Source: Rhodospirillaceae bacterium (GTDB taxonomy: Bacteria; Pseudomonadota; Alphaproteobacteria; UBA11073). Taken from it: a DNA stretch of 9,405 nt. Of this stretch, positions 1 through 7,160 are shown piece after piece. The position numbers were made by a program, and so were the translations under genes. Position 1 is the stretch's first letter. Every line of letters begins with the position of its first letter. The notes under the pieces are model-generated. The model saw only the letters and a list, made by a program, of their open reading frames with translations. It was not told where the DNA came from and searched no databases. Location: NCBI GenBank assembly GCA_003536545.1, contig DPZW01000115.1, forward strand, positions 1 to 9,405, given 5' to 3'.

Positions 1-17
1 CGACGCTCTTCCGATCT
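1..17 (+). other. Illumina adapter remnant (non-genomic)
   Basis: The first 17 bases, CGACGCTCTTCCGATCT, are identical to the 3' end of the Illumina TruSeq universal (read 1) adapter as I know it. Genomic sequence appears to resume at base 18 with GAT, the Asp codon of the ClpB stretch D-M-S-E-Y-M-E-K-H. Read in the ClpB frame, the adapter would put Ser before that Asp, where ClpB proteins normally carry Ile or Val (R-I/V-D-M-S-E). The adapter carries no stop in this frame, so a gene caller could extend clpB falsely to the window edge. This is a sequencing or assembly artefact and suggests that base 1 is a contig end. Confidence 0.95.
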
Positions 18-716
18 GATATGTCGGAATATATGGAAAAACATTCCACTGCGCGTTTGATTGGTGCGCCTCCGGGTTATGTGGGGTACGACGAAGGTGG
101 TGCATTGACTGAGGCCGTGCGCCGCCGTCCCTATCAGGTCATTTTATTCGATGAAATTGAAAAAGCACATCCGGATGTGTTCAATGTGCTGCTGCAGGTA
201 TTGGATGACGGCCGTCTGACGGACGGACAGGGAAGAACGGTGGATTTCAAGAATACAATGATCATCATGACCTCCAATCTGGGCGCAGAATTTCTGGCGC
301 AACAAGGTGAAGGTGATGATGTGAATGGCGTGCGCGAACAAGTGATGGGCGTGGTACGATCAGCTTTCCGCCCTGAATTTCTCAATCGTCTGGATGAGAT
401 TTTGTTGTTCCGCCGCCTGACGCGCGCAGATATGGGGCAGATTGTGGATATTCAACTGCAACGCCTGCAGCAATTGCTGGCAGATCGCAAAATCAAACTG
501 GAGATGACAACGGCAGCCAAAGATTGGCTGGCGGATCAGGGTTATGACCCTACCTATGGCGCACGCCCCTTAAAACGTGTCATTCAGCGCGAATTGCAAA
601 ATCCATTGGCACAAAAAATTCTGGCCGGTGAAATTGTCGATGGGGCAATCGTTAAAATGGATGCCAAGGCCGGGCAATTGTCCATTAATGGCCAAGCGGT
701 GCAGGCTGCGGCTTAG
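18..716 (+). CDS. clpB: ClpB disaggregase, C-terminal part (5'-truncated)
   Basis: This is the C-terminal 232 residues of the Hsp100 AAA+ chaperone ClpB, which works with DnaK in the cytoplasm to pull apart aggregated proteins after heat stress; the whole family protein is about 860 residues. The fragment covers the second ATPase domain downstream of its Walker A. Visible, in fragment numbering from Asp at base 18, are the pore loop GYVGY (20-24), Walker B VILFDE (41-46), sensor 1 Asn87 in MTSNLG, the arginine finger Arg124 in FRPEFLNRLDE, and sensor 2 GARPLKR (181-187). No ClpP-binding IGF-type loop is seen, and the motif spacing fits ClpB rather than ClpA or ClpX. The ATG at base 21 is internal Met, not a start; the true start lies outside the window. 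The last 32 bp overlap the convergent gene on the other strand. Confidence 0.97.
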   Translation, partial: DMSEYMEKHSTARLIGAPPGYVGYDEGGALTEAVRRRPYQVILFDEIEKAHPDVFNVLLQVLDDGRLTDGQGRTVDFKNTMIIMTSNLGAEFLAQQGEGDDVNGVREQVMGVVRSAFRPEFLNRLDEILLFRRLTRADMGQIVDIQLQRLQQLLADRKIKLEMTTAAKDWLADQGYDPTYGARPLKRVIQRELQNPLAQKILAGEIVDGAIVKMDAKAGQLSINGQAVQAAA

Positions 717-1527
717 TTGATTTTATAGGCGGTGAATTGACGGTTTCTTTTTGCGGCGGCTGAATAACTGTCGCAATTGCATATTTTTCAGGACAAGCGG
801 TAAAAGCATCGCAGATTTTTTGGATAGTGACCTTGGCTGCTTCATCTACGCCGGGTGCATCATTTAATTTAGGTAGAATTCTCAAATAGGCTGTGACGGC
901 ACGGCTATTCATCAGGATTCCAATTTCATCGCCATAATCCAATATGCCAATTACCTGTTTGGGATAGGCCGGATCAAGCTGATCTTTGAGCCCGACATCA
1001 GCCTTATAAGGCTCCAATAATTGTTTGGCGATATCTGGCATGATATCAAAATCGGCGTGGCTGACTTTAAATTCATATAAAGTATCCGGCATAATTTTGC
1101 CAACAGGATGATATTGTTGAATTTCCGAAAGATCACGTGATATGCGCGGCTGAATTTCTTGGGGTGGCGCAATGATAGGATCGGCTGGCTCAGGTTTTAC
1201 GACGGGTTTATCTGTTATTTTTGCGATTTCTGCCTTGTTAGGCTTGGGTTTGGATTCAACGACAGCAGGGGATGTCTGGGCTGCGGCAATCCGGGGTGAC
1301 GGCATGAATGAAGGGGCCTGGAAAACAATTTCCGGGGTTGGATTCTGTTCTTTTCCGAGTAGGGCTGATGTCTTCATAGGGGCCACTGCCGCAGAAAGCG
1401 GGGTGGTCTGCAAGAGCATTTGATTTTGGGCTTTTTGGACCGCTAAATTTTTTCCTGTCATGCCAGCGATGACCAGCAGACAACATGGCACACCTGCATA
1501 AAGTAAAATCCTATGGCCTAAACTCAT
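685..1527 (-). CDS. hypothetical membrane-anchored protein with Pro-rich linker
   Basis: I do not recognise this 280-residue protein. It has a short N-terminus with His and Arg, then a hydrophobic segment at about residues 7-23 that looks like an uncleaved signal anchor. The two Cys in it (15, 16) do not sit in a good lipobox. Residues about 60-130 are rich in Pro, Lys and Ala, as in spacers that cross the periplasm. A folded-looking region follows at about 140-255, with Cys239 and Cys245 six residues apart, possibly a disulfide, and the tail is again Pro-rich. By inference it is an inner-membrane protein facing the periplasm. It lies 42 bp after the glycosidase-like gene, so the two are probably co-transcribed. 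The start is the first ATG in frame; a later Met would lose the anchor. The 3' end overlaps clpB tail to tail by 32 bp. Confidence 0.78.
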   Translation of the reverse strand: MSLGHRILLYAGVPCCLLVIAGMTGKNLAVQKAQNQMLLQTTPLSAAVAPMKTSALLGKEQNPTPEIVFQAPSFMPSPRIAAAQTSPAVVESKPKPNKAEIAKITDKPVVKPEPADPIIAPPQEIQPRISRDLSEIQQYHPVGKIMPDTLYEFKVSHADFDIMPDIAKQLLEPYKADVGLKDQLDPAYPKQVIGILDYGDEIGILMNSRAVTAYLRILPKLNDAPGVDEAAKVTIQKICDAFTACPEKYAIATVIQPPQKETVNSPPIKSTKPQPAPLGH

Positions 1528-1529
1528 CT

Positions 1530-1542
1530 TGATAAATTATCA
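1530..1542. repeat. small inverted repeat in leader of the 280-residue gene
   Basis: Reading the minus strand, TGATAA-T-TTATCA is a perfect palindrome that ends two bases before the ATG at 1527. An AAGGA Shine-Dalgarno-like string lies about 20 nt upstream of that ATG, which is too far for normal use. If the repeat folds (5 A/U-rich pairs, 3-nt loop) it would bring AAGGA to a usable distance. The stem is weak and the idea is inference only; the repeat itself is seen directly. Confidence 0.35.
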
Positions 1543-1569
1543 CAGATTCCTTTTTTACCGATGGGGGTT

Positions 1570-2952
1570 TTACAGGCGTGCGGCTCCAGCTTGCAAATTT
1601 TGTTCCCTGCGGGGCTGATAGGGTTTGTCGAATGCTTTTGGCATAATATCCGGGAAATTGGCATCACCCTTGTCAAAGGTGGCTTCTTTCCAGCGTAGAT
1701 AAATCTTTTTGCCATTGGCCGCCTGCAAGGTCACCTGGTAATGGCGTGGATTGTCGTGCATTTGCTCAAAGGATGGCAGCGGTTGTAATTCACCATTATC
1801 TTTAACAAATTTTGCAATGGTTTGGCCTAGCATGGTCAAATTACGATCTTGCTTAATCATGCCCAGGAAAGATGCTGCTCCCGGTTTTTCATGATATTCT
1901 TCGCCATTCAGATGGCGATCGCGCGCCTCGTAAATCGTGACGTGTTTTGCGCCCTTGCAAAGCGCGATCAGAACGGCACGCACGACATGCGCAGATTGTA
2001 ATCTTTCCTTGGTTGCCATCGCTTCTGGGTCGGGTTTGTCGGTTGCCATGGAATGGGTGAAACGATCTTGCCCCACTTCAGTCACAGAAAATGCTTTACC
2101 TTTTAATTCAGCCAATGTGGCATCCAAGATACCCAGTACGCCTTCAGGCGCGAATTCATTGTTGGCATCACGACCATAAAACTGGAGAGTTACCAAATCA
2201 ACAGAATCCAGAACACGATTTTGGCGATAATATTTCATCAGGTCTGCTGCATTCACATCACCCTGTGCCAAATCGACACTGCCCAGTGCCAGGGTATAAT
2301 TTTTGAGGCCGCGGTCTTTCAGCAGTTCGGATGTCAGTTTTACCAGATCTGCATAGTCATCGGCATATTTTTTCCATTCATTGTTTTTGCTGACTTCATT
2401 GCCCAGCTGAACAGTGATTTTTAAATTGGGCAGAGCCTGGTTAATGGCAGCCACTTCATCTGCTACCCACTCTGCATAAGCCTGTTTATTTTTTTCTGTA
2501 GTGGGCCAGCCCATCCATTCCCAGCCGAACTGCGTTTCCGGGAGCGATGTATGCACGGGCGGGAAGACCAGAATGGGAGACATATTCAGGCCAGCACAAA
2601 TTCTAATACGCTCCAGAAACGCTGCATCCCCTTCGGCATTGACTGTTGAGACCTGTGTTTCCTTGTCAATGTTGCGCGTATCCCACCATAAAACATCCAT
2701 CCGCATCGAGGACATGCCAATGCCTGCCATGGCTGCAGCTGTCTTTCTGAATTCTTCAGGGTCTTTTTGGTTAGCGGTAATGTAGGTTTGCGTACCGATC
2801 ATGCGGCCAATGGTTTTGTCATTGTTCTGCGATAAGAGTGGGCTTTCCCCAGAGCTGTTACCTGCAAAGGCTGTGCCGCATAAAAGTGTTGTAAGCGCGC
2901 TGGCAGTTGCTGCAAGTTTTAAAAAATTCCGACGTGAAAGTTTATGTGACAT
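1570..2952 (-). CDS. Tat-exported glycoside hydrolase-like protein (clan GH-A type barrel)
   Basis: This 460-residue protein opens with a textbook twin-arginine signal: S-R-R-N-F-L-K at residues 6-12, a hydrophobic stretch, then an Ala-Phe-Ala cleavage site near residue 30. It should be exported folded to the periplasm or beyond. The mature part reads like a (beta/alpha)8 glycosidase of clan GH-A. It has an early strand with IGMSSMRMDVLWWD (78-91), GNEVS (184-188) with Glu186 as the likely acid/base, and VTEVG (290-294) with Glu292 as the likely nucleophile. A late strand, VTIYEARD (about 338-345), also fits. The GH family and substrate cannot be assigned; a family resembling GH5 or GH39 is possible, and an inactive barrel cannot be excluded. 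It lies 75 bp downstream of parC and has the only strong Shine-Dalgarno that I see in this gene cluster (GGAG, 7 nt before ATG). Confidence 0.85.
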   Translation of the reverse strand: MSHKLSRRNFLKLAATASALTTLLCGTAFAGNSSGESPLLSQNNDKTIGRMIGTQTYITANQKDPEEFRKTAAAMAGIGMSSMRMDVLWWDTRNIDKETQVSTVNAEGDAAFLERIRICAGLNMSPILVFPPVHTSLPETQFGWEWMGWPTTEKNKQAYAEWVADEVAAINQALPNLKITVQLGNEVSKNNEWKKYADDYADLVKLTSELLKDRGLKNYTLALGSVDLAQGDVNAADLMKYYRQNRVLDSVDLVTLQFYGRDANNEFAPEGVLGILDATLAELKGKAFSVTEVGQDRFTHSMATDKPDPEAMATKERLQSAHVVRAVLIALCKGAKHVTIYEARDRHLNGEEYHEKPGAASFLGMIKQDRNLTMLGQTIAKFVKDNGELQPLPSFEQMHDNPRHYQVTLQAANGKKIYLRWKEATFDKGDANFPDIMPKAFDKPYQPRREQNLQAGAARL

Positions 2953-2959
2953 TAATTAT

Positions 2960-2990
2960 CTCCTGCCTCAGGAGTACCGCTTTCAGCGGT
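2960..2990 (-). promoter_or_regulatory. tandem hairpins overlapping the ribosome binding site of the glycosidase-like gene
   Basis: On the minus strand two perfect 6-bp stems with 3-nt loops lie side by side. The first is ACCGCT-GAA-AGCGGT (2990-2976) and the second CTCCTG-AGG-CAGGAG (2974-2960). The right arm of the second contains AGGAG, the Shine-Dalgarno of the gene starting at 2952, and its left arm is the matching anti-Shine-Dalgarno. Neither stem is followed by a run of T, so an intrinsic terminator is unlikely. By inference the pair could cap or pause the mRNA 3' of parC and limit translation of the next gene. No riboswitch class is recognised. An A/T-rich stretch (3003-3020) lies just upstream. 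Confidence 0.55.
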
Positions 2991-3027
2991 CCGAAATCAA
3001 GGAATTTAAAATTTAATTTTATGGGAA

Positions 3028-5259
3028 CTAAAGCCGGAATCCGCGTGGCGCAATACGGCCAGCCTGGGCGCGTTCACCCATAAATTCCTTTAATTCTGCG
3101 GCTGACAGGGTTTTGGGCTTGGAATCCCCATAGGTCAGGCCTTCCTTCAGATTAAAGGCTCGCGCGCCGATAATCCCACCATCTTTGGATTTTTGCAGCA
3201 AAACGCCTTTGCCTTTGGCCATTTCCGGCAATTGATCCATGGGGAAGACCAGTAGTTTTTTATTCGCGCCAAGGACGGCCACGTGATCAGCGTTGGCGGG
3301 AACTGCCGTGCAAATTTTGGCCTCTGCGCCCGCAGGCGGATTTAGGATCTGTTTGCCGGATTTGGTTTGCGCCAGAATTTCGGATTGTGGCACGATAAAG
3401 CCGTGGCCGCTGTCTGATGCCACCAGTAACTTGCCTGCCGGATCATACGCAAATAAATTCGTGATGTCGTGGCCTGCGCCCACATCTACTAATAATTTCA
3501 ATGCCTCCCCGTGGCCGCGTGCAGATGGCAGCACGTCCGCGCCAATGGCATAAAATTTCCCAGAAGTTGCAAAGACGAGAATTTTATCGCTGCTCCAGGC
3601 CGGGAAAAAGAATTTCTCCTTATCACCCTCTTTATATTTCACACTGTCCGGCGCGGTATCATGCTTGCTGAAGGCGCGCACCCAACCTTTATCGGAACAA
3701 ACAACTGTGATGGGTTCGCGTTCAACTGGAATGGCGTCTTCCAGGTTGATCTCAGCGGGCGCAGCGGTGATTTCTGTGCGGCGGCGGCCCAGTGGTGTAT
3801 CTGCGCCAAAATGTTTTTGCATGGCCTTAATCTGATCTGCAATCGCGGCCCAGCGTTTTTTATCAGATGACAACAAGTCCAGCAGCGCGGCTTGTTCTTC
3901 CTTTAATGCCTTGTCCTCGCCGCGGATTTCCATTTCTTCGAGTTTGCGGAGATTGCGGAGGCGCATGTTAAGGATGGCTTCGGCCTGCGTTTCGGACAAT
4001 TTGAATTTTTTAATCAGCACAGGTTTAGGCTCATCTTCGGTACGGATAATACGGATAACTTCATCAAGATTCAGGTAGGCGATGAGCAGTCCCCCCAAAA
4101 TCTCCAAACGATCTTTGATCTTATTCAATCGCCATTCACTGCGGCGCACCAAGACTTCATGGCGGTGATCCAGGAATGCCTGTAATAATTCTTTCAGGTT
4201 CATCACGCGCGGGACGCGGCCCTTGTCCAGCGCGTTCAGGTTCACACTGATGCGCGCTTCCAGTTCTGTCATACGGAACAGTTGCGCCATCAAAATATCT
4301 GCATCGATATTGCGTGATTTCGGGATAAGAACCAGGCGAATATCCTCGGCACTTTCATCACGAATATCATCCAGCAGAGGCAATTTCTTTTCCTGCAATA
4401 GCTGATCAATTTTCTCTTCCAATTTGCCTTTTTGTACCAGCCATGGAATTTCGGTGACAACAATCTGGTAGCCGCCACCGGAAATTTTCTCAATTTCCCA
4501 TTTTGCGCGCAGCCGCAATGACCCACGTCCGGTGGTATAAACCTGCTCGATCATCTCGCGATCTTCAACCAGAATGCCGCCAGTGGGGAAGTCCGGTCCC
4601 GGCATAAAATTCAATATGTCTGAAATGGCCGCCTTGGGCGATTTAATCAAATACAATAATGCCGAACAGATTTCCGCCACGTTATGCGGCGGGATGGATG
4701 TGGCCATACCGACCGCAATCCCGCTTGCACCATTTGCCAACAGATTTGGGAAAGCCGCGGGCAGCACCACAGGCTCACGGCCCGTATCATCATAGGTCGA
4801 GCGGAAATCAACCGCATTTTCATCAATCCCCTGCAAGAGTAATTCTGCAGCAACCGTGAGGCGTGATTCCGTATAGCGCATCGCAGCTGGATTATCGCCG
4901 TCGATATTTCCAAAATTCCCTTGGCCGTCGATGAGGGGATAGCGGGCGGCAAAATCCTGTGCGAGGCGCACGAGCGCGTCATAAATCGAGCTGTCACCGT
5001 GGGGGTGATAATTACCCATCACCTCACCGACAATCTTGGCTGATTTTTTGGGCGGCGTAGTAGGGCGCAATGATAACTGTGACATCGCATATAATAAGCG
5101 GCGATGTACCGGTTTCAGGCCATCGCGCGCATCCGGCAACGAGCGGGAAGTGATGGTAGAAAGCGCATAAGCAAGGTAGCGTTCTGCCAGCAAATCCGTC
5201 AGCGGCAGATCCTGAATGATTTCCTGAACGGCAGCGGTAGTATTATTTTTACGACTCAT
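3028..5259 (-). CDS. parC: DNA topoisomerase IV subunit A
   Basis: This is the 743-residue catalytic subunit that, with ParE (not in this window), forms topoisomerase IV and unlinks daughter chromosomes. The N-terminal breakage-reunion domain shows LPDARDGLKPVHRRLLYAM (41-59), the helix-turn-helix region ending NYHPHGDSSIYD (83-94), and the catalytic pair Arg128-Tyr129 in AAMRYTESRL. Also present are GIAVGMAT (180-187), with the DNA-bending Ile181, and the IPW motif (271-273). The C-terminal domain lacks the GyrA box and the length matches ParC rather than GyrA. In the quinolone-resistance region Ser90 equals E. coli Ser80 (wild-type residue) and Asp94 equals Glu84. The ATG lies 7 bp after the alr stop with no clear Shine-Dalgarno, so translational coupling to alr is likely. 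Confidence 0.96.
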   Translation of the reverse strand: MSRKNNTTAAVQEIIQDLPLTDLLAERYLAYALSTITSRSLPDARDGLKPVHRRLLYAMSQLSLRPTTPPKKSAKIVGEVMGNYHPHGDSSIYDALVRLAQDFAARYPLIDGQGNFGNIDGDNPAAMRYTESRLTVAAELLLQGIDENAVDFRSTYDDTGREPVVLPAAFPNLLANGASGIAVGMATSIPPHNVAEICSALLYLIKSPKAAISDILNFMPGPDFPTGGILVEDREMIEQVYTTGRGSLRLRAKWEIEKISGGGYQIVVTEIPWLVQKGKLEEKIDQLLQEKKLPLLDDIRDESAEDIRLVLIPKSRNIDADILMAQLFRMTELEARISVNLNALDKGRVPRVMNLKELLQAFLDHRHEVLVRRSEWRLNKIKDRLEILGGLLIAYLNLDEVIRIIRTEDEPKPVLIKKFKLSETQAEAILNMRLRNLRKLEEMEIRGEDKALKEEQAALLDLLSSDKKRWAAIADQIKAMQKHFGADTPLGRRRTEITAAPAEINLEDAIPVEREPITVVCSDKGWVRAFSKHDTAPDSVKYKEGDKEKFFFPAWSSDKILVFATSGKFYAIGADVLPSARGHGEALKLLVDVGAGHDITNLFAYDPAGKLLVASDSGHGFIVPQSEILAQTKSGKQILNPPAGAEAKICTAVPANADHVAVLGANKKLLVFPMDQLPEMAKGKGVLLQKSKDGGIIGARAFNLKEGLTYGDSKPKTLSAAELKEFMGERAQAGRIAPRGFRL

Positions 5260-5266
5260 CAGACAG

Positions 5267-6379
5267 TTATAGATAGACTCGCGGCACTCGCAAATTGGGG
5301 GATGTTAATATTTCGTGGGGAACGGCGCCTAATTTCGCGGCAATTTCGCCGGCGGTGATGATTTCATCGCCTTGTGGGCCGATCAATACCACTTCGTCGC
5401 CATTGTAGGCAGAGGCATCTCTGATATCTGCCATCATTTGATCCATGCAGATATTCCCCGCGATTGGATAACGTTTCCCGCCGATTAAAACTTCAGCTTT
5501 GCCGGACAGTGCACGCGGATAACCATCGCCGTAGCCGAGAGGAATGGTGACAATGCGTGTGTCTTTTTCAGCTTTCCAATGCTGGCCATAGCTGACGGAT
5601 TGGCCGCGATGCAGAACTTTGAAATAAACAATTTTTGATTTCAATGACATCGCGGGGTGCAGTGGTAAAATATTCTGCATGGCTGGTGTTGGCGCAACGC
5701 CATAAAGGGCAAGGCCAGGGCGCACCATATCAAAATAGCTTTCCGGTAGTGTCAGCACTGCGGCAGAGTTGGCAATATGCGCCAGCTGCCAGGCGACACC
5801 GCGTGATTTTAATTCCGCCAGAGCAGTTTCAAAACGTTGAATTTGCGTGCGTGCAAAATGTAAATCGGTTTCTTCGGCGGTGGCAAGATGTGAAAACACA
5901 CCGATAATATTGATATTTTTGCAGGTCAGGAGGGCATCAATAAATGGCGGCAGGCGATCATATTGCACGCCAATGCGACCCATACCGGTATCGATTTTTA
6001 AATGTACCCGCGCGGTTTTATTCGTCGCCATCGCCGCTGCATCAATGGCGCGCAGCTTATCTGCTGATGATGCCGTGATATCAAGATTATTATCCAGATA
6101 ATCCGCAATCTGCTCACCGTGCAATCCACCCATTACCAAAATCGGCTGTGTGATGCCCGCGCGGCGCAATGTAATGCCTTCTTCGACCAATGCGACACCG
6201 AAATAATCTGCACCTGCAGCGGCAAAAGTTTTGGCGGATTCTGTCAGGCCGTGGCCGTAAGCATCCGCTTTTACCACAGCCATGATTTTTTTATTTCCCA
6301 CCTGTGCATGAATAGCCTGAAGGTTATGCGAAAGTGCGGCACGGCTGACTTCCACCACGGCAGGGCGCAGGACAGACAT
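5267..6379 (-). CDS. alr: alanine racemase
   Basis: This 370-residue PLP enzyme interconverts L- and D-alanine and supplies D-Ala for peptidoglycan. Lys37 in AVVKADAYGHG is the PLP Schiff-base lysine. Tyr264 in VSYGQHW is the second catalytic base acting from the partner subunit of the dimer. GYGDGYPR and the IAGNICMDQ loop (about 306-314) are also typical. I start it at the ATG that shares one base with the recO stop (TGATG). This gives the usual family length and leaves only six residues before the conserved VEVSRAAL start of the barrel. A TTG 132 bp upstream would add 44 residues that merely overlap recO out of frame and resemble nothing. The codons run to within 7 bp of parC. An alanine racemase is not a usual partner of recO or parC, so its place here may be lineage-specific. 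Confidence 0.96.
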   Translation of the reverse strand: MSVLRPAVVEVSRAALSHNLQAIHAQVGNKKIMAVVKADAYGHGLTESAKTFAAAGADYFGVALVEEGITLRRAGITQPILVMGGLHGEQIADYLDNNLDITASSADKLRAIDAAAMATNKTARVHLKIDTGMGRIGVQYDRLPPFIDALLTCKNINIIGVFSHLATAEETDLHFARTQIQRFETALAELKSRGVAWQLAHIANSAAVLTLPESYFDMVRPGLALYGVAPTPAMQNILPLHPAMSLKSKIVYFKVLHRGQSVSYGQHWKAEKDTRIVTIPLGYGDGYPRALSGKAEVLIGGKRYPIAGNICMDQMMADIRDASAYNGDEVVLIGPQGDEIITAGEIAAKLGAVPHEILTSPNLRVPRVYL

Positions 6380-6381
6380 CA
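6377..6381 (-). promoter_or_regulatory. TGATG stop-start overlap recO/alr
   Basis: On the minus strand the recO stop TGA and the alr start ATG share one base (6379). No Shine-Dalgarno is evident in the preceding GC-rich recO tail, so ribosomes finishing recO probably restart on alr. This overlap decides the alr start. Confidence 0.8.
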
Positions 6382-7116
6382 GGCCGCGGCAGCCATGCGT
6401 TGAAAGTTTTGCAGCATGCGCACCCGGAATTGCCACAGGTTTTTGGAATGAAAATCCGCCAAAGATTGCTCCAGAAAATAACCGGTCAACATCAAGCCTG
6501 ATGCAATGCAATCCATTGTGGCAGCAGCATTGCTGACCATGAACTTGGGCAATGCGAATAATTGCCGTTCATAGCCGCGTGCGGCGTCAGCGGTGGCGGC
6601 GCGGCCGGTTTTGGGCGAAACAAATGCCAGTTGGGTTGTATCCGTATTCTGGGTCATGGCGCAGCGCGTGAAATCCAGGCCATAGCCCAGCTCTGCCAGT
6701 AACCGCACTTCGAGCATCACATATTGCTGTGCCCAGTCAGGTGTATTAATCGCGCGCAGGAATGCTTCGTAGCGCGCATATAAATTCGGATAAGGATGAT
6801 GCTCCGGCAAAACGCGCGCCAGGAGCGGTGATAAAAATTGCAGTGCAGACAGGCGTGCAGAGTCATGCATCACGCCGGCTGATGGATTATGCGTGAGCTC
6901 CAAGGTAAATGTGCCCAGCTGCTGCGACATACGTGCACGCCAGGTAAAATTCACCAGATTCCCAGGTTGTACATTCGGCTGTTGTCGCCGCCCCTGGCCC
7001 CCATGTACCAGTCCCGCAATGCGCCCCTGTCTGGCAGATAAAATATTGGCGATTGCGTGGTTTTCCCCATGCGCCCGCAGGTCCAAGATAATGCCAGTAT
7101 CGGTGACTTCGTTCAT
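6379..7116 (-). CDS. recO: DNA repair protein RecO
   Basis: RecO (245 residues) binds single-stranded DNA and SSB and, with RecR (and RecF), loads RecA in the RecFOR gap-repair pathway in the cytoplasm. The N-terminal OB-fold region includes DTGIILDLRAHGENHAIANILS (6-27) and GRIAGLVHGGQGRR (31-44), the typical RecO opening. The C-terminal helical part has LLAELGYGLDFTRCAMTQ and FVSPKTGRA. The Cys4 zinc site known from some RecO proteins is absent: I count only two Cys. Length matches the family. It follows era by 44 bp, as in many alphaproteobacteria, and its stop overlaps the alr start. The ATG at 7116 has only a weak CCGGGA in front; no better start is seen. Confidence 0.94.
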   Translation of the reverse strand: MNEVTDTGIILDLRAHGENHAIANILSARQGRIAGLVHGGQGRRQQPNVQPGNLVNFTWRARMSQQLGTFTLELTHNPSAGVMHDSARLSALQFLSPLLARVLPEHHPYPNLYARYEAFLRAINTPDWAQQYVMLEVRLLAELGYGLDFTRCAMTQNTDTTQLAFVSPKTGRAATADAARGYERQLFALPKFMVSNAAATMDCIASGLMLTGYFLEQSLADFHSKNLWQFRVRMLQNFQRMAAAA

Positions 7117-7160
7117 TCCCGGAATTATGTCTGCTTCGCGGGTAAGGGGGAAGGGGAGTC

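Noticed and set aside
717..790. Intrinsic terminator for clpB
   Set aside because: T-rich stretches occur (for example near 747) but no GC-rich stem precedes them.
2976..2990. Intrinsic terminator after parC
   Set aside because: The stem is perfect but only 6 bp and is followed by ACTCCTGAGG rather than a T run.
2991..3027. A possible sigma-70 promoter in the A/T-rich stretch before the glycosidase-like gene
   Set aside because: TAAAAT- and TTAAAT-like -10 candidates exist on the minus strand, but no -35 element at a proper distance was found; A/T-richness alone is not enough.
4647..4997. A 116-codon minus-strand frame inside parC
   Set aside because: It is in an alternative frame of the conserved ParC catalytic domain and has no recognisable content.
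6380..6511. A TTG-initiated 44-residue N-terminal extension of alanine racemase
   Set aside because: It overlaps recO out of frame, is not part of the racemase fold, and the ATG at 6379 gives the normal family length with a TGATG coupling to recO.
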